37,318 nt of DNA from the NCBI GenBank assembly GCA_002397275.1, contig DHAA01000081.1, positions 1-37,318 on the forward strand, given 5' to 3'. Origin of the DNA: Thermacetogenium sp. UBA4966 (GTDB lineage Bacteria; Bacillota; DSM-12270; Thermacetogeniales; Thermacetogeniaceae). The translations under genes and the position numbers were made by a program. Within the stretch, counting starts at the first letter, position 1. Each line of letters begins with the position of its first letter. Below, piece by piece: positions 1 through 7,262 of this stretch. The notes under the pieces were generated by a model, which saw nothing but the letters and a program-made list of their open reading frames with translations, was not told where the DNA came from and did no database searches.

Positions 1-689
1 CTATTAAAATACATAAGCCCGGTACCAACGAACACTTCTTCCCAATCGGCGCCGTCGTAGTGAAGGATGACACCCCCGCTTGGTACAGTGCCCACCGCAT
101 AGACATCGCTAGCTGAGCTGCCCCATACACCAATTAAAGACCCCGTGACAGGGAGGGTCATCTTGCTCCAGACGCTGCCGTTATAGTGGAGGATGACACC
201 TGATCCGGTTGGTCCATCATGTCCCACCGCATAGACATCGTTAGCGGAACTGCCCCATACACCACCCATAAGAACCACATCGGCAGGGATGATCATCTGG
301 ATCCAGGCGCTGCCGTTATAATGTAGGATGACACCCCCGGATCCCACCGCATAAACATCATTAGCAGAGCTGCCCCATACACCAATAAAGGATTTCGTGA
401 CGGCAGGAATGGACACCTGGCTCCAGGCGCTGCCGTCGTAGCGGAGTATGATACCCTGATTTTTTCCTTCCACTTTCACCGTACCCACCGCATAGACATC
501 ACTGCCGGAGCTGCCCCATACACCACTTAACTTGTTTACGGAGACGGGATTGGTCATCTCAACCCATTCCACTTCTTCCCCTGCAGCGGCCAGCGCCGGC
601 GGGGTCATCGCCGGCGCCAGCAGGGCGCTGAGCATCACCACCGTTAATAAAATTGCCGGCAATTTTCTTCTTTTAGCCAGTTCTTTCAC
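1..689 (-). CDS. Secreted beta-propeller-like surface protein, C-terminus cut by window edge
   Basis: Translating the minus strand from the GTG at 689-687 gives an open frame that runs off the left edge (229 codons visible). AAAGGAG lies 7 nt upstream of this GTG, which decides the start. Residues 1-35 form a signal peptide (basic VKELAKRRK, hydrophobic stretch, ALA-AAG cleavage region) clearly related to that of the 1746-3215 protein. The rest is at least four tandem repeats of about 45 residues with the pattern GVWGSSxxDVYAVG followed by GxxLHYxGxxW. This pattern is typical of bacterial beta-propeller proteins. The protein is exported; its ligand is unknown and any wall anchor would lie beyond the window. 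It is preceded by a cobalamin riboswitch and a second riboswitch-like element, so it is probably expressed when cobalamin is scarce. Confidence 0.85.
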   Translation of the reverse strand, partial: MKELAKRRKLPAILLTVVMLSALLAPAMTPPALAAAGEEVEWVEMTNPVSVNKLSGVWGSSGSDVYAVGTVKVEGKNQGIILRYDGSAWSQVSIPAVTKSFIGVWGSSANDVYAVGSGGVILHYNGSAWIQMIIPADVVLMGGVWGSSANDVYAVGHDGPTGSGVILHYNGSVWSKMTLPVTGSLIGVWGSSASDVYAVGTVPSGGVILHYDGADWEEVFVGTGLMYFN

Positions 690-789
690 TTTTTTTCTCC
701 TTTCGTGTTTTTGATTCCGCGTATACACAGTCTTGTTAATTGAATCGCTTTTTCCGATATTCCTGTGCGCGCACATCCTCTCTTCCGTC

Positions 790-960
790 TTCGGGCATCC
801 CTCCTTTCGCGGACCCGCATCCCTTCCCGGGCAGAGGACGGGCACCCTCCCATACAAGGCCGCTGCCGGGGGCGAGCGCTCCTTTTGTGGAACAGCTCGG
901 GGAATACTGTTGCGGGTTGTGCAAATCTTGTTGGATTTGCTGCAGGGTACCTGAGATTTT
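790..960 (-). promoter_or_regulatory. Divergent cobalamin-riboswitch-like leader element (copy A)
   Basis: One of three related leader segments (also at 3390-3557 and 9754-9897), each 100-175 nt upstream of a surface-protein start. On the minus strand it opens with CTCAGGTA, has a B12-box-like stretch CACAACCCGCAACAGTA, then CCGGGAAGG, and closes with GTCCGCGAAAGGAGGGATG followed by CCCGA. The order and spacing of these blocks resemble a cobalamin aptamer. The outer TCAGGTA can pair with the closing ATGCCCGA with one mismatch. The core is degenerate compared with the canonical riboswitch just upstream, so ligand binding is uncertain. Confidence 0.45.
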
Positions 961-1040
961 AGAACGACGTTTGGAGCGGGTATGGCTGCTTCTTGACGAA
1001 GGATTTTGCCGGATTGAGGAGTGCGATTCTTTTTGAAGTA

Positions 1041-1090
1041 TAAAAATACGGCTGCAGCGATCAATGGATCCGATTGCCGCAGCCGTTTTT
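1041..1090 (-). terminator. Intrinsic terminator, expression platform of riboswitch 1145-1338
   Basis: On the minus strand the arms ACGGCTGC and GCAGCCGT (1048-1086) form a stem followed by ATTTTTAT. It lies 55 nt beyond the aptamer, where a transcription-terminating B12 riboswitch would have its terminator. Confidence 0.8.
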
Positions 1091-1144
1091 CTGCTCGTCA
1101 TGCTTGTCCCCTTTCCCCACAGGGCGGCAAGCGAAAATCTTTTT

Positions 1145-1338
1145 GTAGGTCTTCTGACTTGCGCTTGGGCAGATGTTGCTTCTGCCAATCGAAGCTCTGC
1201 CTTCCCGGTTTCCCAGTGACCGACTTTCGTCGACGAGCCTTGATTATCGGCGCTCACAGCGGCGGTTCCGTCCGGGACTCGCACCCGGTTCCCTTGTTCA
1301 ACCCCGCGGGCCTGTTTACGCGCCGGCGGGGTCACAAA
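1145..1338 (-). ncRNA. Cobalamin riboswitch (copy 1)
   Basis: The minus strand shows the conserved cobalamin aptamer parts in order: AAGGGAACCGGGTGCGAGTC with the P3 partner CCCGG, the B12-box core CCGCCGCTGTGAGCG, CACTGGGAAACCGGGAAGGC, and the closing AAGTCAGAAGACCTAC. A terminator follows directly, so bound cobalamin should stop transcription into the gene at 689. It is nearly identical to copies at 3721, 18336 and 28001, which points to dispersal by duplication. Confidence 0.93.
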
Positions 1339-1433
1339 AAGAGTTGCTCAATTTTCAAAGGCCAAACCTTCTGGCGCAGGCGTTGTTTGATATCACGCCT
1401 CAAATAGAAAGAAACTTACCCAAATCAGCCAGA

Positions 1434-1550
1434 TTAAAAAAGCACTGCCCAAATTAAGGGAAGCGCCTCCGTTTTTCGGTCAGCCCATCTCGAAGTTGTT
1501 AATTTCTTTCTTAGTTATAGGTTATCACAACATCTTCCTGAGTTTCAATA
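1434..1550 (-). promoter_or_regulatory. Promoter plus conserved terminated leader (D element, copy 1)
   Basis: A candidate -35 TTGAAA (1543-1548) lies upstream of -10-like GATAAC or the further TATAAC. About 60 nt later the transcript carries GGGCTGACCGAAAAACGGAG with a small CCG/CGG hairpin. It ends in a terminator whose arms GCGCTTCCC and GGGCAGTGC are followed by a T run (1436-1462). Five copies occur in the window; the terminator precedes the cobalamin riboswitch, so transcription seems to face two attenuators in series. What relieves the first is unknown. Confidence 0.55.
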
Positions 1551-1640
1551 CTTTTATAGCAAAAAAGCAAAAGACTCGCTCAACAATGATAAACAAGAAT
1601 ACAGGTTTTGGCTTGCCCGGCGCCAATCCATAAAGATCAC

Positions 1641-1672
1641 GCATACCAGGTCCTGTAGCGGGCCTGGTATGC
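1641..1672 (-). terminator. Conserved hairpin downstream of CWB2 tail remnant
   Basis: Near-perfect inverted repeat GCATACCAGG / CCTGGTATGC just past the CWB2 remnant. Similar hairpins follow other genes in the array at 10562, 19139, 23580 and 30030. It probably ends transcripts from 3215, although the T run after the stem is weak. Confidence 0.55.
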
Positions 1673-1686
1673 GCTAATAAAGGGCA

Positions 1687-1740
1687 GAACGTGCTGCCGA
1701 CAGCCGGTGTTCCGCCGAAGGCAATAAAGCGGGTCACCAG
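1687..1740 (-). pseudogene. Remnant of a CWB2 C-terminus
   Basis: The minus strand reads VTRFIAFGGTPAVGSTF, matching the end of the third CWB2 repeat in the intact paralogues (for example NTRFTIFGGTLAVNNTVE in the 21329-23506 protein). It lies a few bases beyond the stop of the 1746-3215 gene and in a different frame. It is followed by the hairpin that usually trails the CWB2 genes. It looks like what is left after the 1746-3215 gene lost its wall-anchoring block. Confidence 0.7.
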
Positions 1741-1745
1741 GTTAT

Positions 1746-3215
1746 TTAGCTGGGAGAAACATCAGAGAAGGCGTCTATCTCGCCCCCTGAAAATCCCGGC
1801 AGCCCCTCCACCTTGATGTATTGAATACTGTTCAATCCTACATCATCCAGGTCGAAGCCGGTACCGCCCCCCGAACCATTGTACAGGTCAATAGCATCGG
1901 CGGCAGAGATGTTCGCAAAATCGGAAAGCGTAAGAGCTGGATCCACCGGCTTGGTGAAATCCATTTCATTGTCCGTCCACACCGCGTTCGCTCTGTCCCA
2001 CTGATAGGCCTGGGTGGGGAACATGCTATCCGCGTAAGGGCCGTTGTCAAAGGTAACCCAGGGATCATCAGCTTCTAGCTTAACGGAGACCTTGGTGTTT
2101 TCAAAAAAGCCGCCGGTGGTCAGCATGTAAGTATTCATGTTGGTGCTATCGCTGACCGTGCCCTGTCCGATGAAGAAGGCGTTGCCAAAAACCAGGAAGT
2201 CGATCCCATAGGGGTTGTTAGGGTCATTCGTCACCTCGTGGTCGAATTTGACCACGATAGATGAACCCTGATTGAGAGTGGTAATCAGCTGTTCTTTGTC
2301 GGGCCCTACGCTATAGGCCGGTTCCACCAGCTTGACGCGCATGTTACCGCCCGCGGCTCTAGTGGCCGGCTTGCCCAGAAGCGCAAAGGGATCGCCATAG
2401 GGCGCGCTGCCAAGGGGGCCTGAATAGCTGACGACCTCCGTGGCATAAGGGCTGGCGCCGGAATAAAAGTGGGCGTTGACGGTTTTGTTGCCGTTCATGT
2501 TAACGGTAATTGTGCTGTTGCTGGCGTCGCCGCTTACATCCCCGCTCCAGCGGTAAAAAGTGTAGCCTGGGGCCGCTTCAGCTTTAAGTTCGACATCCGT
2601 CCCAGGGGTGTAACTCCCCCCGGGCGGGCTTACTTCAACCGTGCCGCCGGCAGGCTTGACGTTAACCGTGAGGTTATATGCAGACCCGGCTTGATCGCCG
2701 TAAGTGCAAAAGCGAAAGTCCTGATCCGGTTGGTTAACGCCACCCATGACAGCGTCCCCGGGGGTATAAGCATCATCGTCTGTTTGCGCCCATTCCACAG
2801 TCCCTGAAGTGCAAACCAGCTCGATAACATAGGTATACCCCCCCGTCAGCAGTGGATTATAGGGGACATTGAACGTATACCAGGCCCCGCCGGTGGAGGA
2901 GACAGTCTTATTATTTGTAGCGACTGTCGTGCCGAAGATTGCGGCGTCCCTGATATTTAGAGTAACTTCGCCTTCCCCCTTTATGAAGACCGCCGCTTTA
3001 GTAATATTGTCAAAATTGGGCTTGAACTCTTGCCCAACTTCTGCCGCAGTCTGGATGTTCACCCAATTATCGATGGCGCCCGCTGAGTTATACTGATCAT
3101 TCATCTCCGCGGCCAGCGCCGGTGTCATCAGCGCCGGCGGCGCCAGCAGGGCGCTGAGCATCAGCGCTGTTAACAAAATTGCCGGCAGTTTCCTGCTTCG
3201 CATTAGCTTTTTCAC
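1746..3215 (-). CDS. Secreted multi-domain surface protein lacking a CWB2 anchor
   Basis: 489 residues from a GTG with AAAGGA upstream. Residues 1-36 form a signal peptide (RKLPAILLTALMLSALLAP...ALA) related to that of the 1-689 protein. Residues ~40-175 look like a carbohydrate-binding-type beta-sandwich (VGQEFKP start, TYVIEL core, DFRFCTYG end). Residues ~180-250 match a divergent InlB B-repeat (PF18998 type: GGTVEVSPPGGSYTPGTDV, GYTFYRWSGD). Residues ~255-489 form the surface domain with TNDPNNPYGIDFLVFGNAFF, also found in the 12850-17970 and 30080-35101 proteins. It ends naturally at GGEIDAFSDVSPS without wall-binding repeats; a frame-shifted CWB2 tail follows at 1687. It may therefore be secreted freely. 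A cobalamin riboswitch at 3721-3909 and a second element at 3390-3557 lie upstream. Ligand unknown. Confidence 0.88.
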   Translation of the reverse strand: MKKLMRSRKLPAILLTALMLSALLAPPALMTPALAAEMNDQYNSAGAIDNWVNIQTAAEVGQEFKPNFDNITKAAVFIKGEGEVTLNIRDAAIFGTTVATNNKTVSSTGGAWYTFNVPYNPLLTGGYTYVIELVCTSGTVEWAQTDDDAYTPGDAVMGGVNQPDQDFRFCTYGDQAGSAYNLTVNVKPAGGTVEVSPPGGSYTPGTDVELKAEAAPGYTFYRWSGDVSGDASNSTITVNMNGNKTVNAHFYSGASPYATEVVSYSGPLGSAPYGDPFALLGKPATRAAGGNMRVKLVEPAYSVGPDKEQLITTLNQGSSIVVKFDHEVTNDPNNPYGIDFLVFGNAFFIGQGTVSDSTNMNTYMLTTGGFFENTKVSVKLEADDPWVTFDNGPYADSMFPTQAYQWDRANAVWTDNEMDFTKPVDPALTLSDFANISAADAIDLYNGSGGGTGFDLDDVGLNSIQYIKVEGLPGFSGGEIDAFSDVSPS

Positions 3216-3389
3216 TTTGGATCATCCTTTCCTTGTTTTTTTTCGTACATACACAGCCTTGCACTTTGCGGTCAAGCGCTTTTTCCGGTATTCTTTTTTA
3301 CGCACGCCCCCTTTCAGGAAACTCTCCACATCACTTGTTGACACTACCTGTCCGCCCCACGCGAACCGTTACCTTTTTTTCACTCTGTC

Positions 3390-3557
3390 TCCGGGCATTC
3401 CTCCTTTCGCGGACTCGTCTCCCTCTCCCCAGCGGCAGGGCGTTCCCCCGTACCAAGGCTGCGGCCGGGGCAGGGCGCTCCTTTTGCCGGATGGTGCAAT
3501 AAGTATAGCTGCGAATTGTGTGAATTTTTGCTGGAGATACTACGGCGTACCTGAGAT
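3390..3557 (-). promoter_or_regulatory. Divergent cobalamin-riboswitch-like leader element (copy B)
   Basis: Homologous to 790-960 and 9754-9897. On the minus strand it runs ATCTCAGGTACGCC, AATTCACACAATTCGCAGC, CTGGGGAGAGGGAGACGAG, GTCCGCGAAAGGAGGAATG and CCC. The start and end can pair as a P1-like stem, with mismatches. It lies between a canonical cobalamin riboswitch with terminator and the gene at 3215, a tandem arrangement also seen before the gene at 689. Confidence 0.45.
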
Positions 3558-3616
3558 TGAAGGACGGTGTTCGGCGCGGGTTTTGCCGGGTTTATGAGTT
3601 CGAGCTCTTTTGAGAT

Positions 3617-3668
3617 ATAAAATACGGCTGCAACGATCGGTAGATCCGATTGTCACAGCCGTTTTCCT
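3617..3668 (-). terminator. Intrinsic terminator of riboswitch 3721-3909
   Basis: Arms ACGGCTG and CAGCCGT (3624-3662) with additional internal pairing around the paired GATC stretches, followed on the minus strand by ATTTTATAT. Expression platform of the adjacent aptamer. Confidence 0.8.
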
Positions 3669-3720
3669 GCTCCTCGGCGCTTGTCCCCTTTCCCGCGGGG
3701 CGGCAAGCGAAATTCTTTTT

Positions 3721-3909
3721 GTAGGTCTTCTGACTTGCGCTTGGGCAGATATTATTTCTGCCAATCAGGCTCTGCCTTCCCGGTTTCCCAGTGACCGACT
3801 TTCGTCGACGAACCTTGATTATCGGCGCTTACAGCGGCGGTTCCGTCCGGGATTTGCACCCGGTTTCCTTGTTCATCCCCGCGGGCCTGTTCGGGCGCCG
3901 CAGGGTCAC
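3721..3909 (-). ncRNA. Cobalamin riboswitch (copy 2)
   Basis: The most consensus-like copy. The minus strand carries ACCGGGTGCAAATCCCGGAC (a perfect P3 hairpin), GCCGCTGTAAGCGCCG (B12 box), GTCACTGGGAAACCGGGAAG and AAGTCAGAAGACCTAC. With its terminator at 3617-3668 it should switch off the surface protein at 1746-3215 when cobalamin is plentiful. Unlike the other three copies, no D-type leader lies upstream. Confidence 0.93.
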
Positions 3910-4355
3910 AAAAAGATCTATTCTCTTTTTAACGCCGAGCCTTGCGGCGCGGACGCTGTTGCCATCACCTCTTGCAGTTTGTCTTTTTTGATAGAAACAA
4001 ACTGCCGATCGATAATGATTATATAGTTCGAAGGTTGCTGTGCATGGTTATAGGAATACGGCTGGGACTGAGTCTGCGTTTGCTGCCGGGTATCAAAAGG
4101 GCTGAAGGCTTCGTCCAATTAGTGGGTCTAGAAAGGTTTAATAGTAGTTATGGCAATATTTACATCGTCGAGTATAAGCTATCATACTTTTTTATGAAAT
4201 TCAATAGTTATACCCAATATTTTATACAAAATATTCCGACAATATAAGACTAATTTCCCCCATATCTGACCCGGTTTTCTCCTGCGGCGGCCGGTTTGAT
4301 AAGCAGACCATATCCGGGCTTGTCCGGGGCTGAAGAGACGGGCATCCCATTTGTA
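3910..4355. other. AT-rich gap with no confident gene
   Basis: The stretch between the riboswitch of the 3215 gene and the terminator of the 7218 gene is markedly AT-rich from ~3980 to 4260, unlike its neighbours. It probably holds the promoter for the riboswitch transcript, but I could not settle on a -35/-10 pair. A 66-codon minus-strand frame (4118-3918, TTG start, no ribosome binding site) has a protein-like segment YIIIIDRQFVSIKKDKLQEV, which might be a gene fragment. Confidence 0.4.
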
Positions 4356-4392
4356 AAGGAAAGCGCTTCCTCTTGCAGGGGAGCGCTTTCCT
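4356..4392 (-). terminator. Terminator after the 4426-7218 gene
   Basis: Inverted repeat AAGGAAAGCGCT / AGCGCTTTCCTTT beginning 34 nt past the stop codon, with a T-rich 3' side. It closes the two-gene unit 9632 to 4426. Confidence 0.75.
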
Positions 4393-4425
4393 TGTTGGGC
4401 TTGTATAGCTTGTGGCTGTTTTGTT

Positions 4426-7218
4426 TTACTGCACCAGTTTTTTCAATTCATTTTCCACCGTGTCGCCGACAGCCAGCGTTCCGCCGATGAGGGTAAAGCG
4501 GGTATCAAGCTCTGTCGCCTCGGTCAGGTAGTCCTCAACATCGGAAAGGTCGTCCTTGACGTAGACGATGGGGTGGCCGCAGACCGCCGCGCCCACGGCG
4601 TCGGCCAATTTCAGATAGCCGACGATGGTGAAGCCTTTTGCTGTTGCAAAGTAATTTTCCGCCACAGCAAGGCTGGTCTCGATGCGGTTCTGTCCAGCAT
4701 AGCGCTCCTCGGCGTTTAACTCGTCATAGACCGCTCTGCCGACTGCATTCTCGCCGCCGATGATGATAATGTTCTTGACGCCGAGCTCGGCGATGGCTTT
4801 CTTTGTCGCGGTTGGAACGCTGTTCTTATCCACGAGCAGTATGGGATATCTTTTGCTGAAGGCCAGGGGTCCTGCCGCCAGGGAATCCGCGGGCGCAAAG
4901 CCGCAGACCACGATGGCGGTGTCCGCCGGGCCTCCCCTGGCCGCGATCGCCGCGGCCGTGGCGTAGCGGTTATTGCCTGTAATGCGCTCCACCTCCAGCC
5001 CCAGGCTGATCAGCCTGTCGGCTACCCCCTGGGATACGGCCAGTTCGCCCCCCAGGACGTAGGCTTTGTGGGCGCCCAGCTGTTTGACGGCCACTTCTAT
5101 CTCCTGCGGCAGGCTGCCGGGGCTGGTGAGCAGGATCGGCGCCTTCTCCACCCCGGCCAGGTAACCGGCCGCCAAGGCGTCGCTAAAATCGCCCTGATCG
5201 TCGCCGCGGGCGATGATCACTGTCTCCGCTCCTTCCGGGTAGGCGTCCAGCGCTGTTTTGGCGGAGGTGCCGTAGCGGTCATCTCCGGCTATTCTCTTCA
5301 CCTGGCCGGCTTTCAGTTGATCATAATAAGCTTCCGCGGCCTTCAGCTTAGTCAGCTTGGTCACCAGGTCCTGCTGCTCCTCGGTTAAGGCGTTGTATGC
5401 CGCCCGCGCCGTATCGATCGCTGCTTTGTCCAACAGGGTGACGGGGTCGCTGAGCGCCTCGATCTGGTCGTCTACTTTCTTCGCCGCCGCTGCGTCCAGT
5501 GTAACCAGCTGTTCTCTGGCGGCGAACAGTTCGGCGTAGGCGTTATCCACCTCTGTTTGGGTCGCCTCCTCTTTGGCGCTGACCGTCCGGGCAGCCTGCA
5601 ACGCCCCTGCGAACTCCGCCCAGCTCTCCGTGGTGTAGCCGCCGCTCTTCAGCTGCCCGGCCTCGGCGATCAGGGCGTCGAGCTGTGTCTTAACGACAAA
5701 CGCCACGAAGGGTATAGCCTTGTAGTTGGCATAGGTTTCGGCATAAGAGCCGGGCATGCCGTAGATAACAAAGTTATAGCAATAATAAAACGCATTATCC
5801 CCAATACTCGTCACGCTCTCGGGAATGGTAACCGAGCTCAGGCTGCCGCACCCGGTAAACACGTAATCCCCAATGCTCGTCACGCCATCGGGAATGGTAA
5901 GCGAGGTCAGGCTGCTGCAATCCTGAAACGTCCCACTCTCTATGCTCGTCACGCCGCCGGAAATAGTTAGCGAGGCCAGGCTGCCGCACCCGTAAAACGC
6001 ACTATTCCCGATGCTCGTCACGCTGTCGGGAATGGTAAGCGAGGTCAGGCTGCCGCACCCGTAAAACGCTCTCTTACCTATGCTCGTCACACTGTCGGGA
6101 ATATTCACGCTCTTCAGACTGCTGCAATCCTGAAACGCCCCAGCCCCAATGCTCGTCACGCTCTCGGGGATGGTCACGCCCGTCAGGCTGCCGCAGTCGG
6201 AAAACGCATCATCCCCAATGCTCGTCACGCCGTCCGGAATGGCGTATGCTCCCGCTTTCCCGCCGGGATATCGTATAAGCTCGCTTTCGTCTTTACTGAA
6301 CAAGACGCCGTCCGCGCTGCTGTAGGCAAGATTAGCCGCCTCCACGTCAAGAGCGGTCAGGCTTGCGCAACCGCTGAACGCACTACTCGCGATGCTCGTC
6401 ACGCTCTCGGGAATAGTTACGCTCTTCAGGCTGGTGCAGTTGGCAAAAGCCATCTTCCCTATGCTCTCCACGCTGTCCGGGATAGTCACACTCGTCAGGC
6501 TGGCGCAACTGCCAAACACCCCATCTCCAATGCTCGTCACGCTCTCCGGAATAGCCACGCCCGTCAGGCTGCCGCAACCGGAAAAAGCGTAATCCCCGAT
6601 GCTCGTCACGCTGTCCGGGATGACAAGCGATGTCAGGCCGCAGTCGGCAAACGCATTCTTCCCGATGCTCTTCACGCCGTCTCCGATAGTCACATTGATC
6701 AGGCTGCCGCAATCCTGAAACGCCTCATCCCCGATGCTCTTCACGCTGCCGGGAATTATCGCGCTCGTCAGGCTGCCGCAACCGCGAAACGTCCATTTCT
6801 CTATGCTCGTCACACTGTCCGGGAGGGTAATTGATGTCAGGCTAGAATCCCGAAACGCCTCCTCCCCGATGCTCGTCACGCTCTCCGGGATGACGATCGA
6901 GGTCAGGCCGCAATTCCGAAAGGCGCGTTCATCTATCATTCTCACGCTGTCTGGGATAGTCACGCTCGTCAGGCTGCCGCAATACCAAAACGCATATTCC
7001 CCAATGCTCGTCACCGGAAAGCCTCCCAGGATCGCGGGAATGTCGATCGCCCCACTGGCCTTGGAGTCGCAGCCGGTGACGGTCGCCTTGCCGTCTGCCA
7101 CCTCGTAGGTGTAAATCCCTTCGCCGGCGGCGAAGGCAAAGGGCGTACACAGGGTCATGAGCATGACCGCGGCGAGGAGTATTGTTAAGCCTTTTTTGAA
7201 AAACCGCTTTATTTTCAC
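4426..7218 (-). CDS. Cell-wall-anchored BspA-type leucine-rich-repeat protein with CWB2
   Basis: 930 residues from a GTG with AAAGGAG 7 nt upstream. Residues 1-31 form a signal peptide. Residues ~50-505 hold about 17 BspA-type leucine-rich repeats (LRR_5 family, 22-23 residues, LTSVTIPDSVTSIGDxAF), broken once by the usual YSSADGVLFSKDESELIRYP hairpin insert. Residues ~510-575 are a FIVAR-like helical module and ~575-635 a second helical bundle (AARAAYNALTEEQQDLV-like). Residues ~640-930 are three CWB2 repeats (RIAGDDRYGTSAKTAL, VIIARGDDQGDFSDALAAG, AYVLGGELAVSQGV). CWB2 triplets bind secondary wall polymers in clostridia such as C. difficile, so the LRR part is probably displayed outside the cell, for adhesion or ligand binding. 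It starts 44 nt after the stop of the 7263-9632 gene and probably shares its transcript. Its LRR part resembles that of the 23646-27752 protein. Confidence 0.93.
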   Translation of the reverse strand: MKIKRFFKKGLTILLAAVMLMTLCTPFAFAAGEGIYTYEVADGKATVTGCDSKASGAIDIPAILGGFPVTSIGEYAFWYCGSLTSVTIPDSVRMIDERAFRNCGLTSIVIPESVTSIGEEAFRDSSLTSITLPDSVTSIEKWTFRGCGSLTSAIIPGSVKSIGDEAFQDCGSLINVTIGDGVKSIGKNAFADCGLTSLVIPDSVTSIGDYAFSGCGSLTGVAIPESVTSIGDGVFGSCASLTSVTIPDSVESIGKMAFANCTSLKSVTIPESVTSIASSAFSGCASLTALDVEAANLAYSSADGVLFSKDESELIRYPGGKAGAYAIPDGVTSIGDDAFSDCGSLTGVTIPESVTSIGAGAFQDCSSLKSVNIPDSVTSIGKRAFYGCGSLTSLTIPDSVTSIGNSAFYGCGSLASLTISGGVTSIESGTFQDCSSLTSLTIPDGVTSIGDYVFTGCGSLSSVTIPESVTSIGDNAFYYCYNFVIYGMPGSYAETYANYKAIPFVAFVVKTQLDALIAEAGQLKSGGYTTESWAEFAGALQAARTVSAKEEATQTEVDNAYAELFAAREQLVTLDAAAAKKVDDQIEALSDPVTLLDKAAIDTARAAYNALTEEQQDLVTKLTKLKAAEAYYDQLKAGQVKRIAGDDRYGTSAKTALDAYPEGAETVIIARGDDQGDFSDALAAGYLAGVEKAPILLTSPGSLPQEIEVAVKQLGAHKAYVLGGELAVSQGVADRLISLGLEVERITGNNRYATAAAIAARGGPADTAIVVCGFAPADSLAAGPLAFSKRYPILLVDKNSVPTATKKAIAELGVKNIIIIGGENAVGRAVYDELNAEERYAGQNRIETSLAVAENYFATAKGFTIVGYLKLADAVGAAVCGHPIVYVKDDLSDVEDYLTEATELDTRFTLIGGTLAVGDTVENELKKLVQ
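5740..7020 (-). repeat. Coding tandem repeat, ~69-bp LRR units
   Basis: The LRR section is a coding minisatellite of 66-69-bp units; GATGCTCGTCACGCT recurs on the plus strand in most of them. Such arrays expand and contract by slippage or recombination, so copy number may vary between strains. Confidence 0.85.
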
Positions 7219-7262
7219 TTAGCGTCTCCTTTCTGAAAACAATTTTTATCTGCTCGCCTGCT

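Noticed and set aside
736..1335. 199-codon minus-strand frame across the leader of the 689 gene
   Set aside because: It crosses the cobalamin riboswitch, its terminator and the divergent element; the apparent protein is translated structured RNA.
3217..4026. Plus-strand frames across the leader of the 3215 gene
   Set aside because: They read the complement of riboswitch copy 2 and element B, recur at the other riboswitch copies with the same nonsense product, and lack ribosome binding sites.
5740..7020. CRISPR-like regular repeats
   Set aside because: The repeats are coding, vary at third positions, have no constant-length unique spacers, and no cas genes are present.
5557..7108. Long repetitive open frames on both strands inside the LRR gene (Arg/His-rich or MLVTLSGIVTLVRL-type products)
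   Set aside because: They are frame shadows of the 69-bp LRR coding repeats; no ribosome binding sites and the real gene in the other frame has clear domains.
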